45,062 bases of DNA from Candidatus Zixiibacteriota bacterium (GTDB lineage: Bacteria; Zixibacteria; MSB-5A5; UBA10806), in assembly GCA_020348065.1 (NCBI GenBank), contig CP070742.1, positions 875,499-920,560 on the forward strand, given 5' to 3'. The position numbers and the translations under genes were made by a program. This document shows positions 1-8,529 of the stretch, in pieces (position 1 is the stretch's first letter; the number at the start of each line of letters is the position of its first letter). The notes beneath the pieces were generated by a model. It was not told the origin of the DNA. It was given only the letters and a program-made list of their open reading frames with translations, and did not search any database.

Positions 1-414
1 GTCTCGATTGAGTCCATACCGGCGGGAGAATTCGGCGAAGCGCTCGTAGCGGATAACGAGATTCTGGCTTATTTTAATGACAATATTTTTACCGAGAAAC
101 CCGAACTGCTCTTAAGCGATTTGATCGATATCTCACGCGAGCCGGCAAAAACCGAATTTGATAAAATAAATAAGGATTACCGTCTGAGTTCGTCGATGAT
201 AGCTGCCGGGATTTTATCCGAGGTAAATAATAATAAGGATAATACCGGATCGTTAAACGGGAAAATTGAATTTTCGGTTTCCGGGAACGGTTTTAATAGT
301 GTTGTAAACGGCGCTTTCGGCAACTGGGGATATCTAAGCATGCCGCCCGATTCGGGCAATACCGAAGAATTCCGTCGCTATCTTATTGAACTGGAATTGA
401 TTCAAACCAAGTAA
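1..414 (+). CDS. C-terminal part of an unrecognised protein (5' end outside window)
   Basis: The frame is open from base 1 to the TAA at 412-414, giving 137 residues of a protein that starts upstream of the window. A TTG at 121 could be read as a start, but the same frame is open without interruption before it, so an internal start is unnecessary. The visible part is acidic and soluble, with no membrane segment or motif that I recognise; it has an Asn/Gly-rich stretch (NNNKDN, SGNGFNSVVNGAFGNWG) and an acidic C-terminal helix. It may be the end of a larger envelope or solute-handling protein, but I cannot assign a function. A promoter follows at 438-466, so it is probably not in the pgs operon. 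Confidence 0.6.
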   Translation, partial: VSIESIPAGEFGEALVADNEILAYFNDNIFTEKPELLLSDLIDISREPAKTEFDKINKDYRLSSSMIAAGILSEVNNNKDNTGSLNGKIEFSVSGNGFNSVVNGAFGNWGYLSMPPDSGNTEEFRRYLIELELIQTK

Positions 415-437
415 TATCGCCCTTATGCCTTTTTGAC

Positions 438-466
438 TTGCTAATTTATCATTAGATATCTATAAT
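438..466 (+). promoter_or_regulatory. Sigma-70-type promoter for the pgs operon
   Basis: TTGCTA (438-443), a 17-base spacer and a perfect TATAAT (461-466). Transcription would start near 473, about 33 bases before the pgsB ATG at 506. A better -35 (TTGACT, 433-438) lies 22 bases away, which is too far for a normal spacer. Confidence 0.6.
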
Positions 467-505
467 AGCCAACTGTCAACTTAACTGCGAGGTTTGTTTT
501 TCGCG

Positions 506-1678
506 ATGTGGGTAGTTTTCGTTCTTTTTTTGACACTGGCGATTTACGGCATCTGGGAATACCGCAGCCATCAATTCCACTTGAGCCGGTTGCCAATCAG
601 GATTCATGTCAACGGTTCCCGTGGCAAATCATCGGTAACCAGGCTTATTACGGGAGGATTGCGCCGCGGGGGGTATAAAGTATTCGCTAAAACAACCGGA
701 ACCAAACCCCGCATGCTTTTTGTTAATGGCAACGAGGTGCCTGTTCGAAGGATCGGGAAGCCGAACATTATTGAACAGATCAGAATTGTGGGGAGGGCGG
801 CAGAGCAGAAACCGGATTTTTTTGTGGCCGAATGTATGGGCATTCAACCTCACCTCCAGGAACTGCTTGAGAGGCATTTTATTCGATCAAATGTTGGGGT
901 GGTTACCAATGTCCGGCCCGATCATTTGGATATTATGGGGCCCTCTCTCTACGAGGTGGCTCATTCTCTCTCCACCACTATTCCCCGGAAAGGTCATCTT
1001 TTTACGAGCGAAAAGAAATATTATGACATTTTTAACGATAGGGCGGCGATTTTAAATACTGCGATCCATCAAGCGGATGATAACAGCATTTCAGATTCGG
1101 AAATGCGGGGTTTTTCATATCTCGAACAGAAAGAAAATGTTGCCCTGGCGCTTTCCGTTTGTCAGCATTTCGGAGTGTCGAGAGAAGACGCTTTTCAGGG
1201 AATGTATGAGATCGAGCCGGATCCCGGCGTGGTAAGGCGGTATCATCTGGTTATCCATGAAAAGTCAATTGAGTTTGTGAATGCCTTTGCCGCCAACGAT
1301 CCGGAGAGTTTCCTGAAAATATGGGACCTTTTGAAAATTCATCACGAGCCGGGCAAAACCTTGATAGTGCTGGTTAATTCGCGGAGGGACAGGATTCAAA
1401 GGGCCGAGCAACTGGGGGAATTTATTGCGACGGAACTCGATGCCGACTATTTCGTTATTGCCGGAGAATATACCAAGCCTCTTGTGGCGAAAGCGGTTGC
1501 CAGCGGCTTGCCGCATAACAGGATAGAGGATCTGGGAGGAAGGTCGCAGGAAGTCATATTTAACACGCTGGTCAATCTGGTGTCGGAGAAAGCGCTGATA
1601 TTTGGAATCGGGAATATTGTGGGTTTTGGAGAGCAGATAGTCGACTATTTCAAATCCAGGGGAAGAGAGCTTGTCTGA
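506..1678 (+). CDS. pgsB: Poly-gamma-glutamate synthase PgsB (CapB), Mur-ligase-type amide ligase
   Basis: PgsB/CapB is the ATP-dependent ligase that joins glutamates through gamma-carboxyl amide bonds at the inner membrane. The 390-residue product starts MW followed by a hydrophobic anchor (about residues 2-16), as does Bacillus PgsB. It carries the ATP-binding loop NGSRGKSSVTRL (N36 onward), KTTGT, the Mur-ligase-like NVRPDHLDIMG and the family stretch FVNAFAAND. I chose ATG 506 over TTG 494 because the family begins MW and because GAGG at 489-492 is too close to 494. The gene overlaps pgsC by 8 bases. It heads a tight operon with pgsC and pgsW. The family and its pairing with pgsC make the call firm; whether the product is D-, L- or mixed glutamate cannot be read from sequence. 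Confidence 0.95.
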   Translation: MWVVFVLFLTLAIYGIWEYRSHQFHLSRLPIRIHVNGSRGKSSVTRLITGGLRRGGYKVFAKTTGTKPRMLFVNGNEVPVRRIGKPNIIEQIRIVGRAAEQKPDFFVAECMGIQPHLQELLERHFIRSNVGVVTNVRPDHLDIMGPSLYEVAHSLSTTIPRKGHLFTSEKKYYDIFNDRAAILNTAIHQADDNSISDSEMRGFSYLEQKENVALALSVCQHFGVSREDAFQGMYEIEPDPGVVRRYHLVIHEKSIEFVNAFAANDPESFLKIWDLLKIHHEPGKTLIVLVNSRRDRIQRAEQLGEFIATELDADYFVIAGEYTKPLVAKAVASGLPHNRIEDLGGRSQEVIFNTLVNLVSEKALIFGIGNIVGFGEQIVDYFKSRGRELV

Positions 1679-2135
1679 AATATTCATGATGCAATCGGTC
1701 GGTCTGGGGCTTGTGGTTAGCCTTGTTTTTTCGGAGACTCTGGGATTGGCGGCCGGGGGGATGGTGGTGCCCGGATATATGGCTTTGATGATTCACGATC
1801 CCTGGAGGATTGCCGGCACAATTGCAGTCAGCCTTCTAACCTATTATACGATAATGTTATTATCCAATTATATGTTTATATACGGGCGGCGCAGGACGGT
1901 CATGATTATTATTGTCGGATTTTTATACGGATGGCTCTCCAGGCAGTTTTTCATTTTCGGTCTTCCGGGTGGAATATCCCTGGAATTTCAGGCTATCGGA
2001 TTTATTATTCCGGGTTTAATAGCCAATTGGATGGAGAGACAGGGGATAATACAGACGCTGACGACAATGATTGTGGCGGCGATTTTCGTGCGCCTTTTGC
2101 TTATTATATTTTCAGGCGGTGAAGTGATAGCATGA
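1671..2135 (+). CDS. pgsC: Poly-gamma-glutamate biosynthesis protein PgsC (CapC)
   Basis: This is a 154-residue integral membrane protein with about five hydrophobic segments. PgsC forms the membrane part of the polymerase with PgsB. Family-typical stretches are visible: LVVSLVFSETLG near the N-terminus, GGMVVPGYMAL, the basic turn YGRRR and the late GFIIPGLIANWMERQG. The TTG start at 1671 lies inside the last codons of pgsB and gives the same N-terminal length as Bacillus PgsC; the in-frame ATG at 1686 would shorten the first membrane segment. The gene overlaps pgsW by 4 bases (ATGA), implying translational coupling. Confidence 0.94.
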   Translation: MSEIFMMQSVGLGLVVSLVFSETLGLAAGGMVVPGYMALMIHDPWRIAGTIAVSLLTYYTIMLLSNYMFIYGRRRTVMIIIVGFLYGWLSRQFFIFGLPGGISLEFQAIGFIIPGLIANWMERQGIIQTLTTMIVAAIFVRLLLIIFSGGEVIA

Positions 2136-3301
2136 GACCACGGCTCAAGAATCCCTCAAACCGTCTTCTTTTGTTCCTGGCGCTGTTTTCGATTCTGATC
2201 TTCATCCTGGCCGAAGGAACTCGCGAACACAAGCAGGCGCCGTACTGGGATCTGAAAATTCGCGCGTCGGATCGGGCCCAGAGGGCACAGGAAGCTATAA
2301 AAAGCAGAATTGCCGAGATGGGTATTCCGATCGATTATGAAAACGATCCCAACGGCACCGGGCTCATTGGTGAACAATATACACTGGTAACGACTGACCG
2401 GGGCGAATTGAGAAGCAAACTCCTTTCCACCAATCCGAATTTCGCCGCCGTTCTGATCATGATGTTCAAGGAGTGCGGATTGACCAGGGGGGATTTAATA
2501 GCCGTCGGTTTGACCGGCTCGTTTCCCGGGGTTAATATCGCCCTGTATTCGGCCTGCGAAGAGATGGGGATTGCGCCGGTTGTAATAACCTCCGTGGGGG
2601 CTTCAAACTGGGGAGCGAATCATCCGGATTACTCCTGGCTTGACATGGAAAAAACCCTGTATGGGAACAACATAATTACTCGTCATTCAATCGCGGCATC
2701 GTTGGGAGGCGGTACCGACAACGGCAGAGGGCTTTCCGTTCAGGGCCGAACGTTATTGCTGGAGAACATTAAAAAGAATAATGTGGAGCTTATTTTTAGC
2801 GGCAATCTTGAGAATATACTGGAATCGCGCGGATCTCTTCGGAGTAATATAGAAAGGCGAATGGAGATTTACAATAAGCATAGCAAAGGTCGGGAATATG
2901 CGGCCTATGTAAATATTGGCGGCGGTCTCGCATCGCTGGGATCATCGCAGAACGGAAGACTGATCCCTTCCGGCGTTAATTACGATCTCCAGCGAAGGAA
3001 TTTTCCGGCCCGCGGCGTGGTGAATTTAATGGCTGAAAAAAACATTCCTATAATACATCTTCTGCGCCTGCCGGAAATCGCCGCGGAGTATGGATTACCG
3101 GCGGATATTATTCCCCGGCCGGCAGTAGGCGAGGATCCGATATTTTTCAGGGATGAATATTCTATTTCGTCGACGCTAATTTTCACCGTTATCTTGATTG
3201 TGGTGGTCTGGTCGGCCATAAGGATAGATGTGAAGTACTATGTCAAGAAACAAACCAAAATCTTATTCTCTCCCCGCAGGAGTGATGATCCGGAGATGTG
3301 A
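2132..3301 (+). CDS. pgsW: Poly-gamma-glutamate system protein PgsW
   Basis: The 389-residue protein has an N-terminal membrane anchor (about residues 11-26, LLLFLALFSILIFILA), a large probably periplasmic domain, a second hydrophobic segment near residues 346-362 (STLIFTVILIVVVWSAI) and a short basic tail. The middle carries Gly-rich turns (GLTGSFPGVN, ITSVGASNWGANHPDY, SLGGGTDNGRG) that I recognise as the PgsW type found beside pgsBC in bacteria lacking a standard pgsA. Its biochemical role is not known to me. It starts with an ATGA overlap on pgsC and is followed after one base by the next gene, so it belongs to the same transcript. PgsW could take the place of PgsA here, but that is inference. 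Confidence 0.85.
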   Translation: MRPRLKNPSNRLLLFLALFSILIFILAEGTREHKQAPYWDLKIRASDRAQRAQEAIKSRIAEMGIPIDYENDPNGTGLIGEQYTLVTTDRGELRSKLLSTNPNFAAVLIMMFKECGLTRGDLIAVGLTGSFPGVNIALYSACEEMGIAPVVITSVGASNWGANHPDYSWLDMEKTLYGNNIITRHSIAASLGGGTDNGRGLSVQGRTLLLENIKKNNVELIFSGNLENILESRGSLRSNIERRMEIYNKHSKGREYAAYVNIGGGLASLGSSQNGRLIPSGVNYDLQRRNFPARGVVNLMAEKNIPIIHLLRLPEIAAEYGLPADIIPRPAVGEDPIFFRDEYSISSTLIFTVILIVVVWSAIRIDVKYYVKKQTKILFSPRRSDDPEM

Positions 3302-3302
3302 C

Positions 3303-4202
3303 ATGAGAAAATCAATTATTTTTTGTGTAACGGTATTGATGCTGGCTTTCGGTACGGCGATGGCCGCAAAAACAAAATACAAAGTATTCAGGCCCGACGG
3401 TGCGGGTAAGCATCAGTTTTTACAATCCGACGGTAAAAAATACAAATATTTTGAGCTGGAGCAGGGCCAGGTTATCGATTTTAGGGTCACCGGTCCCACA
3501 AAGGTTAAGATAAGGGTTCGGCCCGCGTTGGAAGGCGGAATCAAAGCCGCGGATTTTGAGATTCAGGTCTGGGAAGACAAGAAACTTATCGCTGGCAGAA
3601 AGGCCGAATCTAAAAAATCAAATCTTAAAGTCGACGTAAAAGGCGTGGATGTCGGCCTGGCGCGCGATCTTTTCTTCAAAACCCCCAAAGGCAGCCATAA
3701 TTATAAAATCAAGGTGGTTTCATCCGATATAAAGAAGTCTTACGTTAGATTTTATCAGGAAAAGAAAAAAAAGAAGCCGAAATATGTGACTTACAAGCCG
3801 ACGGAATTTGATAAAACGGTCAAACTGAAATCTAAAAAATCCAATATAACCTACTATCTTGTTGATAAGGACGGCGGCGTTAAATTGAGTCTCATGGGGC
3901 CCGCTGAAGTACTTATTTACTGCCGGACCAATTTCGATAAAAATATTAAGGAGAAATCGAAATTCGCCCTGGGGGTATTTGAAAACGGGGAGACTGTAAA
4001 AAACTTTACGGGGATAGCGAAAAAGTCGGCCAAGACCGTTTATTCCGACCGCACCGATCTGATCCCATCGACACTGCATAAATATACTCTAAACGTGCCT
4101 TCTGGAAAACATACCTATACTTTTAAAAAGGTTAATTCCGCGGCGCCCAATATCGCCATCAGGTTCAAAATGAAAGAGAACAGCCTGGGGAAGAAAAAAT
4201 AA
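3303..4202 (+). CDS. Secreted basic two-repeat beta-domain protein in the pgs operon
   Basis: This 299-residue product has a clear signal peptide (cleavage likely after residue 21, GTAMA-A). The mature part is extremely lysine-rich and is built from two related halves of about 130 residues. Half one has GPTKV at 64-68 and PKGSHNY at 128-134; half two has GPAEV at 199-203 and PSGKHTY at 266-272, each followed by a strand ending in RF. A KKKKKPK linker (about 154-160) joins them. ATG 3303 was chosen because GGAG at 3292-3295 sits 7 bases upstream and a signal peptide follows at once; the frame is open further upstream inside pgsW. I do not recognise the family. Its basic surface and its place in an anionic-polymer operon suggest that it handles or anchors poly-gamma-glutamate in the periplasm; this is inference. 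Confidence 0.85.
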   Translation: MRKSIIFCVTVLMLAFGTAMAAKTKYKVFRPDGAGKHQFLQSDGKKYKYFELEQGQVIDFRVTGPTKVKIRVRPALEGGIKAADFEIQVWEDKKLIAGRKAESKKSNLKVDVKGVDVGLARDLFFKTPKGSHNYKIKVVSSDIKKSYVRFYQEKKKKKPKYVTYKPTEFDKTVKLKSKKSNITYYLVDKDGGVKLSLMGPAEVLIYCRTNFDKNIKEKSKFALGVFENGETVKNFTGIAKKSAKTVYSDRTDLIPSTLHKYTLNVPSGKHTYTFKKVNSAAPNIAIRFKMKENSLGKKK

Positions 4203-4204
4203 AG

Positions 4205-5293
4205 ATGCTAAGACTGTTTGATAAATCCAGGCCTGTATTTCTGCTGCTTATCGTGATATTCGTCTCATTTTCTATTTCGGTGGACGCGTCCGCGAAAAAG
4301 AAAAGATCGAAAAAATCGAAATTTAATCAGATGATTACATTTAACGCCCGGCTTGATTTAAAATATGATGATAACATAATCAACTATTCCGATGACGACC
4401 TGGATTTATATGCGGGCGGTACGAGCGAGTCAAAATTCTCGATAGAATCTGAAGATGACTGGATCTTAATTCCAGCGATTGAAGCGAGAATAAGAGGAAA
4501 GTTGCTTAAGGGCCATACGGCCTGGCTGGAACCGAATTTCAGATATTATTATTACGCTCGCAACGATATCAGGAGATATTTCAGACTGGGAATAGCGGGA
4601 CGGCATTACCTGTTTCGGTCGGGTTATGTTGAGGCTGAGTATTCGTTTATTCCCGATTATTATTACCGCAATCAGTTTTACAGGGATGAGGACGGTACCG
4701 GCACATACCTGGAGGCCAATTTTTCGAAGCATTATCTGAAGTTCGAATACGGAATGAATCTTAAGCCGTCTCTGAAGGGAGATATCTCCTACCGATATCA
4801 GAACAAAAGATTCACGGAGGAATTCAGTGAACGGGATCTCTCCGTAAACGGGTTAAGATTTGACGGTATCTGGACGGCGACGAAACGGATCAAGTTCTGG
4901 GGATATTATGGCTTGGAAAGGGCCGAGGCAAAAGGGGCCGATATTGCCGATCCGGATATAAAGGATGTTTCTTACGATGCCTGGGATATAACGTTTGGCG
5001 CCCGTTATTATAGCAGTATCCTGGAAAAATACAGGACCGAGTTTGTAACTTCTTTTAAGTTCAGGCAAATTAAATATCAAACCATAAAATATGTCGATAT
5101 ATACCGATTCGGGCGAAAAGATAATAATTACTATTTCAGGGTCGGGGTTGCCGTGCAGCTGCCGCAAAAAATCAGAATGGAGATGGATTACAATCTCGTG
5201 TCCAAGCGCACGAAAATTATTGACTTAAGTGTAAAAGGTCTGCTTGAATACGATTCAAATTCTATTTCTCTCAAGTTAAAGCGCAGTTTTTAA
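4205..5293 (+). CDS. Outer-membrane beta-barrel protein of the pgs operon
   Basis: The 362-residue protein has a signal peptide (about residues 1-30, ending VDASA) followed by a very basic patch (KKKRSKKSK). The rest alternates polar and aromatic residues in short amphipathic strands separated by charged turns (for example FRYYYYARNDIRRYFRLG, EFVTSFKFRQIKYQ). It ends in KLKRSF, and a C-terminal Phe is the usual recognition signal of outer-membrane barrels. It begins two bases after the preceding gene and closes the operon. The obvious guess is an export pore for poly-gamma-glutamate, comparable in role to the barrel porins of alginate or cellulose secretion, but no homology to those is claimed. 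No terminator is visible before the next promoter at 5301. Confidence 0.82.
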   Translation: MLRLFDKSRPVFLLLIVIFVSFSISVDASAKKKRSKKSKFNQMITFNARLDLKYDDNIINYSDDDLDLYAGGTSESKFSIESEDDWILIPAIEARIRGKLLKGHTAWLEPNFRYYYYARNDIRRYFRLGIAGRHYLFRSGYVEAEYSFIPDYYYRNQFYRDEDGTGTYLEANFSKHYLKFEYGMNLKPSLKGDISYRYQNKRFTEEFSERDLSVNGLRFDGIWTATKRIKFWGYYGLERAEAKGADIADPDIKDVSYDAWDITFGARYYSSILEKYRTEFVTSFKFRQIKYQTIKYVDIYRFGRKDNNYYFRVGVAVQLPQKIRMEMDYNLVSKRTKIIDLSVKGLLEYDSNSISLKLKRSF

Positions 5294-5300
5294 AAGTATC

Positions 5301-5329
5301 TTGACCTCCGACAATTACTCCGATATAAT
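5301..5329 (+). promoter_or_regulatory. Strong sigma-70-type promoter upstream of pcm
   Basis: TTGACC (5301-5306), 17-base spacer, TATAAT (5324-5329). The predicted start near 5336 leaves a leader of only about 14 bases before the GTG at 5350, with the ribosome site AGGAG at 5337-5341 at its very beginning. Confidence 0.75.
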
Positions 5330-5349
5330 TTCCGTCAGGAGATATATGT

Positions 5350-6051
5350 GTGTTTATGGATATTTTAATGGCGGTTATGATGTTGTTTTCTAAGCCGCCC
5401 AGAGAACCCGACTTCCATAAAATGCGCGTTAATATGGTGGAACGCCAGATTATGGCGCGTGGAATAAAAGACAGCCGGGTTATCGGGGCCATGATGAATG
5501 TTCCCCGCCATCTCTTTGTGCCCGAAGATAAAAGATATCGCGCGTATGACGACGGCCCACTTCCCATCGGACAAGGACAAACCATCAGCCAGCCGTATAT
5601 AGTAGCCCTGATGACGGAACTACTGGAGCCGCGGGAAGGAGACAGGATCCTGGAAATCGGCACCGGATCCGGATATCAGGCGGCGGTGCTGGCCGAGATT
5701 GTCGATACCGTTTACAGTATCGAAATAATATGCGAACTTCAGGAAAGAGCCGATTCGACTCTTAAATCCCTTAAATACGATAATGTCATAACGAAGTGCG
5801 GCGACGGATATATGGGCTGGCCCGAGGCCGCCCCGTTTGACGGTGTAATAGTTACGGCGGCGCCCGAAAGGGTACCCCAGCCGCTTCTTGATCAGCTTAA
5901 AGAGGGAGCTAAGCTGGTGATACCGGTAGGCGATTATATGCAGTACCTGGAAGTTTACACCAGGGCCGGCGATAAATTTGAACGAGAGAGAAATGTGCCG
6001 GTTAGATTCGTTCCCATGACCGGAAAGGCGGAAGATGAGAATCAGGATTAG
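5350..6051 (+). CDS. pcm: Protein-L-isoaspartate O-methyltransferase
   Basis: Pcm methylates isoaspartyl residues in damaged proteins using S-adenosylmethionine, starting their repair. The 233-residue product contains VERQI and the conserved [17 protein letters not shown] region, the SAM-binding loop [15 protein letters not shown], and the late [16 protein letters not shown] and GAKLVIPVG stretches, all typical of PCMT. GTG 5350 is preferred because AGGAG (5337-5341) stands 8 bases upstream; ATG 5356 is also possible. The N-terminus ([13 protein letters not shown]) is more hydrophobic than usual, so membrane association or export is possible but unproven. The gene overlaps the next one by 17 bases. 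Confidence 0.95.
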   Translation: MFMDILMAVMMLFSKPPREPDFHKMRVNMVERQIMARGIKDSRVIGAMMNVPRHLFVPEDKRYRAYDDGPLPIGQGQTISQPYIVALMTELLEPREGDRILEIGTGSGYQAAVLAEIVDTVYSIEIICELQERADSTLKSLKYDNVITKCGDGYMGWPEAAPFDGVIVTAAPERVPQPLLDQLKEGAKLVIPVGDYMQYLEVYTRAGDKFERERNVPVRFVPMTGKAEDENQD

Positions 6052-7084
6052 AGTATTTGAGTTGTTTTTAGCCTGTTTATCGATTGTTTTTTTATCCTGC
6101 GTGAAACATGAGGTGTCGTTTCAGGCTTACTCCGATATAGGAGATGACGGTACCTTTAACAGGAAAGGCAGTCTGGAGATTCGGATTTTCGGGGAAAGAG
6201 ATATCGGCGAAGATTCATTGAAAATGACGCGATTCTATGACGATAATTATGTTATCCCCGATGAGAATCTTTTTAAAGTCTCCCGCGGTTACAGGGATAG
6301 CGCCTTAACCGTTTTCTGGGAAGGGATGATTGCCCCCGAAAATATGCCGGTATCGGATTATATCCATAAATCTGAGGAAGGGTCGACCGCCATTAATAGT
6401 GTATTAATTACCATAAAAAACAGGTGGGTTTATAAAGATATAATCTACAGGGAGACTTTTTCGGATCCTGTCGATACGGTTGAATATTTTCCGATGATCC
6501 AATCGCGTTTATCGAAGGCGTCCGAATTTATTATGAGCCATGAGGCCCTGAGCGGAATCCGTGATTATGACCGGGCCGATGAACTGCTGAACCTGATTGA
6601 AACGAAAGCCGGGCTCGACCTTTTCAGGAAGATTCTGGTTGATCCCGCTCAACTGGATACCATAGCAGTGATTTATGATGATCAGATCTCTACTGTTTCG
6701 GACAGCCTTGCCGGATTTGAAGGGGTCAAGCAAAATCCCGATTCGCTCGACAGATTGATTCATGATGTCTACGATGCCGCGTGGGATACTCTTTTCAGCG
6801 ATCATCCCGGGTTGTTCGGGAGTTTCGCATTGGATGATATGGACGTACACAATTTCAGAGTTGAAGTCGTCGTTTCCGGATGCTTGATAAGTTCGAATTC
6901 CGACACGACGATAGACGGCGTTTCAGCCTGGTCGTTTAACAGGATGGATTTCTTCGCCCGCGATTACACCATCGAAGTCGTATCCAGGCAGTGGCGCTGG
7001 TTGAATGTCGCTGTAACGGTACTCGTAATAGCAATTATATTATTCTTAATCCTGAGGCCCGTAAGAAAGGATAAAGAAAGTTAG
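6035..7084 (+). CDS. Putative lipoprotein with C-terminal membrane anchor, function unknown
   Basis: The 349-residue protein starts inside the end of pcm. It has an N-terminal signal ending in FLSC (Cys 22), a likely lipobox, and a second hydrophobic segment near the C-terminus (about residues 324-342, [19 protein letters not shown]) followed by a basic tail RPVRKDKES. The region between is acidic and presumably periplasmic, with several Asp-rich stretches. I do not recognise a family. The N-terminal Cys with a C-terminal anchor would place both ends at a membrane; if the C-terminal segment is a true transmembrane helix the protein may sit in the inner membrane instead of being sorted outward. 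Its overlap with pcm suggests a shared transcript. Confidence 0.8.
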   Translation: MRIRIRVFELFLACLSIVFLSCVKHEVSFQAYSDIGDDGTFNRKGSLEIRIFGERDIGEDSLKMTRFYDDNYVIPDENLFKVSRGYRDSALTVFWEGMIAPENMPVSDYIHKSEEGSTAINSVLITIKNRWVYKDIIYRETFSDPVDTVEYFPMIQSRLSKASEFIMSHEALSGIRDYDRADELLNLIETKAGLDLFRKILVDPAQLDTIAVIYDDQISTVSDSLAGFEGVKQNPDSLDRLIHDVYDAAWDTLFSDHPGLFGSFALDDMDVHNFRVEVVVSGCLISSNSDTTIDGVSAWSFNRMDFFARDYTIEVVSRQWRWLNVAVTVLVIAIILFLILRPVRKDKES

Positions 7085-7143
7085 AGCTTTTTGAGTAACA
7101 TTGTTTTTAATTTGTCGTATTATAGAAAAAACAGGAGCACATT

Positions 7144-7581
7144 ATGGATAGAAAGCTTTACCGATCGAGAACCGACAGTATGATAGCCGGAGTCTGCGGC
7201 GGCCTGGCGGAATATTTTAAGGTTGATACTATTATAGTGCGCATCGCCGCCGTGATACTCGCTCTGACGGCGCATGGGGCCGGGCTTCTGGCTTATTTGA
7301 TATTCTGGATCGTCGTACCTCAAAAACCGTTGGATGAAAGTGTCGCGGAAAGCGAAAGCGTTATAACGGTTCCTGTAGAATCCGAAGAAGGCAAAACCGA
7401 TAGAAAAAACGGCATTATATTTATAGGCGCGGGGTTGATCGTGCTGGGCGCGCTGTTTCTTCTCGACAACTTCTTTCCGGTTATCTTTTTTTCACTGGGT
7501 AAGTTATGGCCGGCCATACTGATTGTTATCGGTATTCTGGTTTTAAAGAAAGGCGCGGAAAACAAAGAAGATGAAAGTTAG
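7144..7581 (+). CDS. PspC-domain membrane protein
   Basis: The first 60 of 145 residues form a PspC domain: the opening KLYRSRTDSMIAGVCGGLAEYF, then VDTIIVRIAAVILAL and a membrane segment closing LIFWIVVP. PspC domains sense or transmit envelope stress at the inner membrane. A charged linker leads to a second hydrophobic part (IIFIGAGLIVLGALFLLDNFF, then GKLWPAILIVIGILVLKKG) like the membrane segments of LiaF-type proteins. ATG 7144 has AGGAG at 7133-7137. The gene overlaps the following LiaF-like gene by 11 bases, so the two are made together and likely work together in envelope stress response. No other phage-shock gene is visible nearby. Confidence 0.9.
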   Translation: MDRKLYRSRTDSMIAGVCGGLAEYFKVDTIIVRIAAVILALTAHGAGLLAYLIFWIVVPQKPLDESVAESESVITVPVESEEGKTDRKNGIIFIGAGLIVLGALFLLDNFFPVIFFSLGKLWPAILIVIGILVLKKGAENKEDES

Positions 7582-8503
7582 TTCCATAAGATGGGGCATT
7601 ATCTGGATCGGCATCGGGCTGTTGTTCCTGGCTATTAATTTCGGCGTTCTGGACAGCCTTGTATTTCCGGCGCTGTTTTCTCTCTGGCCGGTTATTCTGA
7701 TAGCCATTGGAGTCGAGCTGATTTTCAGGAAAACCAGATTATATTTTCTGACGCTTCTTTCACCGCTTTTGATAGCCGCCGCTTTTATTTTTGCGGCCGT
7801 TTATGCCGGAGGATATTCGTGGAGTTTCAGTGAGTTCTGGAAAGACTGGAGCTGGAATTATGAGGGCGAAAAGCATTTTACGGAGGAGATTTCCATAGAA
7901 TCGGATGTGGATACCATAAAGCTGGAAATAGACCTGGGCGATTCGGAAATGAATTTTAGTCCCATGCCGACGAGAATCTTCTCGGTTAATACAAATTATT
8001 ATAAAGTAAGTCCCATAATATCACACCGAAAAGAAGGATCCGTGGTATATTTAAAATACCGGAACCGGGAAAGCAGGAACCGCTCGATTTTCAAAATAAA
8101 AATACGCGATATCCATAACGATATCAAGATATTCGATGACGCCTGGCTTTTCGCAGAAATCGAAACCGAAAGCGATTATCCCGAGTTGGATTTTTCCGAA
8201 TTCAGGCTGATGGAATTGACGCTTTTATTGAAAGCGAAAGAATCAAAAATCCGTTTTGGAGATAATATTAACGATGCCGATATCGAAATAAATGGCAGAA
8301 GCGAAAGACTCATTTTATCGCTGCCGCGGGATTTCGGCCTGGAGCTGCTTATGGACGATTCGGATTTTAAGAGACTGGAAGAAATAGAGGGATTTTATAG
8401 GTTTCCCGACGGACTCAGGTCGGAAAATTTCCAGGACGCAGATCGCAGAGCGTCTGTTGTATTGGATGCAATCATAAGAAATATCGATATTCGCCGGATA
8501 TAA
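7571..8503 (+). CDS. LiaF-like membrane protein with toast-rack-type domain
   Basis: This 310-residue protein begins with about four closely spaced membrane segments within residues 8-85 (WGIIWIGIGLLFLAINFGVL, LWPVILIAIGVELIF and others). A long soluble region follows with short repeated beta-strand patterns (TIKLEIDLGDSEMNF, LDFSEFRLMELTLLLKAKESKIRFG, ADIEINGRSERLILSLPRDFGLELL) like the DUF4097/LiaF toast-rack or beta-helix domains. In LiaF proteins such a domain responds to envelope damage. It overlaps the PspC gene, which supports one functional unit. No LiaR/LiaS two-component pair is adjacent, so signalling partners, if any, lie elsewhere. Confidence 0.78.
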   Translation: MKVSSIRWGIIWIGIGLLFLAINFGVLDSLVFPALFSLWPVILIAIGVELIFRKTRLYFLTLLSPLLIAAAFIFAAVYAGGYSWSFSEFWKDWSWNYEGEKHFTEEISIESDVDTIKLEIDLGDSEMNFSPMPTRIFSVNTNYYKVSPIISHRKEGSVVYLKYRNRESRNRSIFKIKIRDIHNDIKIFDDAWLFAEIETESDYPELDFSEFRLMELTLLLKAKESKIRFGDNINDADIEINGRSERLILSLPRDFGLELLMDDSDFKRLEEIEGFYRFPDGLRSENFQDADRRASVVLDAIIRNIDIRRI

Positions 8504-8529
8504 TCGGAAAAACAATAGCCGGATAAAGC

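Noticed and set aside
121-414. Separate 97-residue gene starting at TTG 121
   Set aside because: The frame is open from base 1, so it is more simply the end of a gene entering the window.
433-466. TTGACT with TATAAT as the pgs promoter
   Set aside because: The spacer would be 22 bases; TTGCTA at 438 gives a normal 17.
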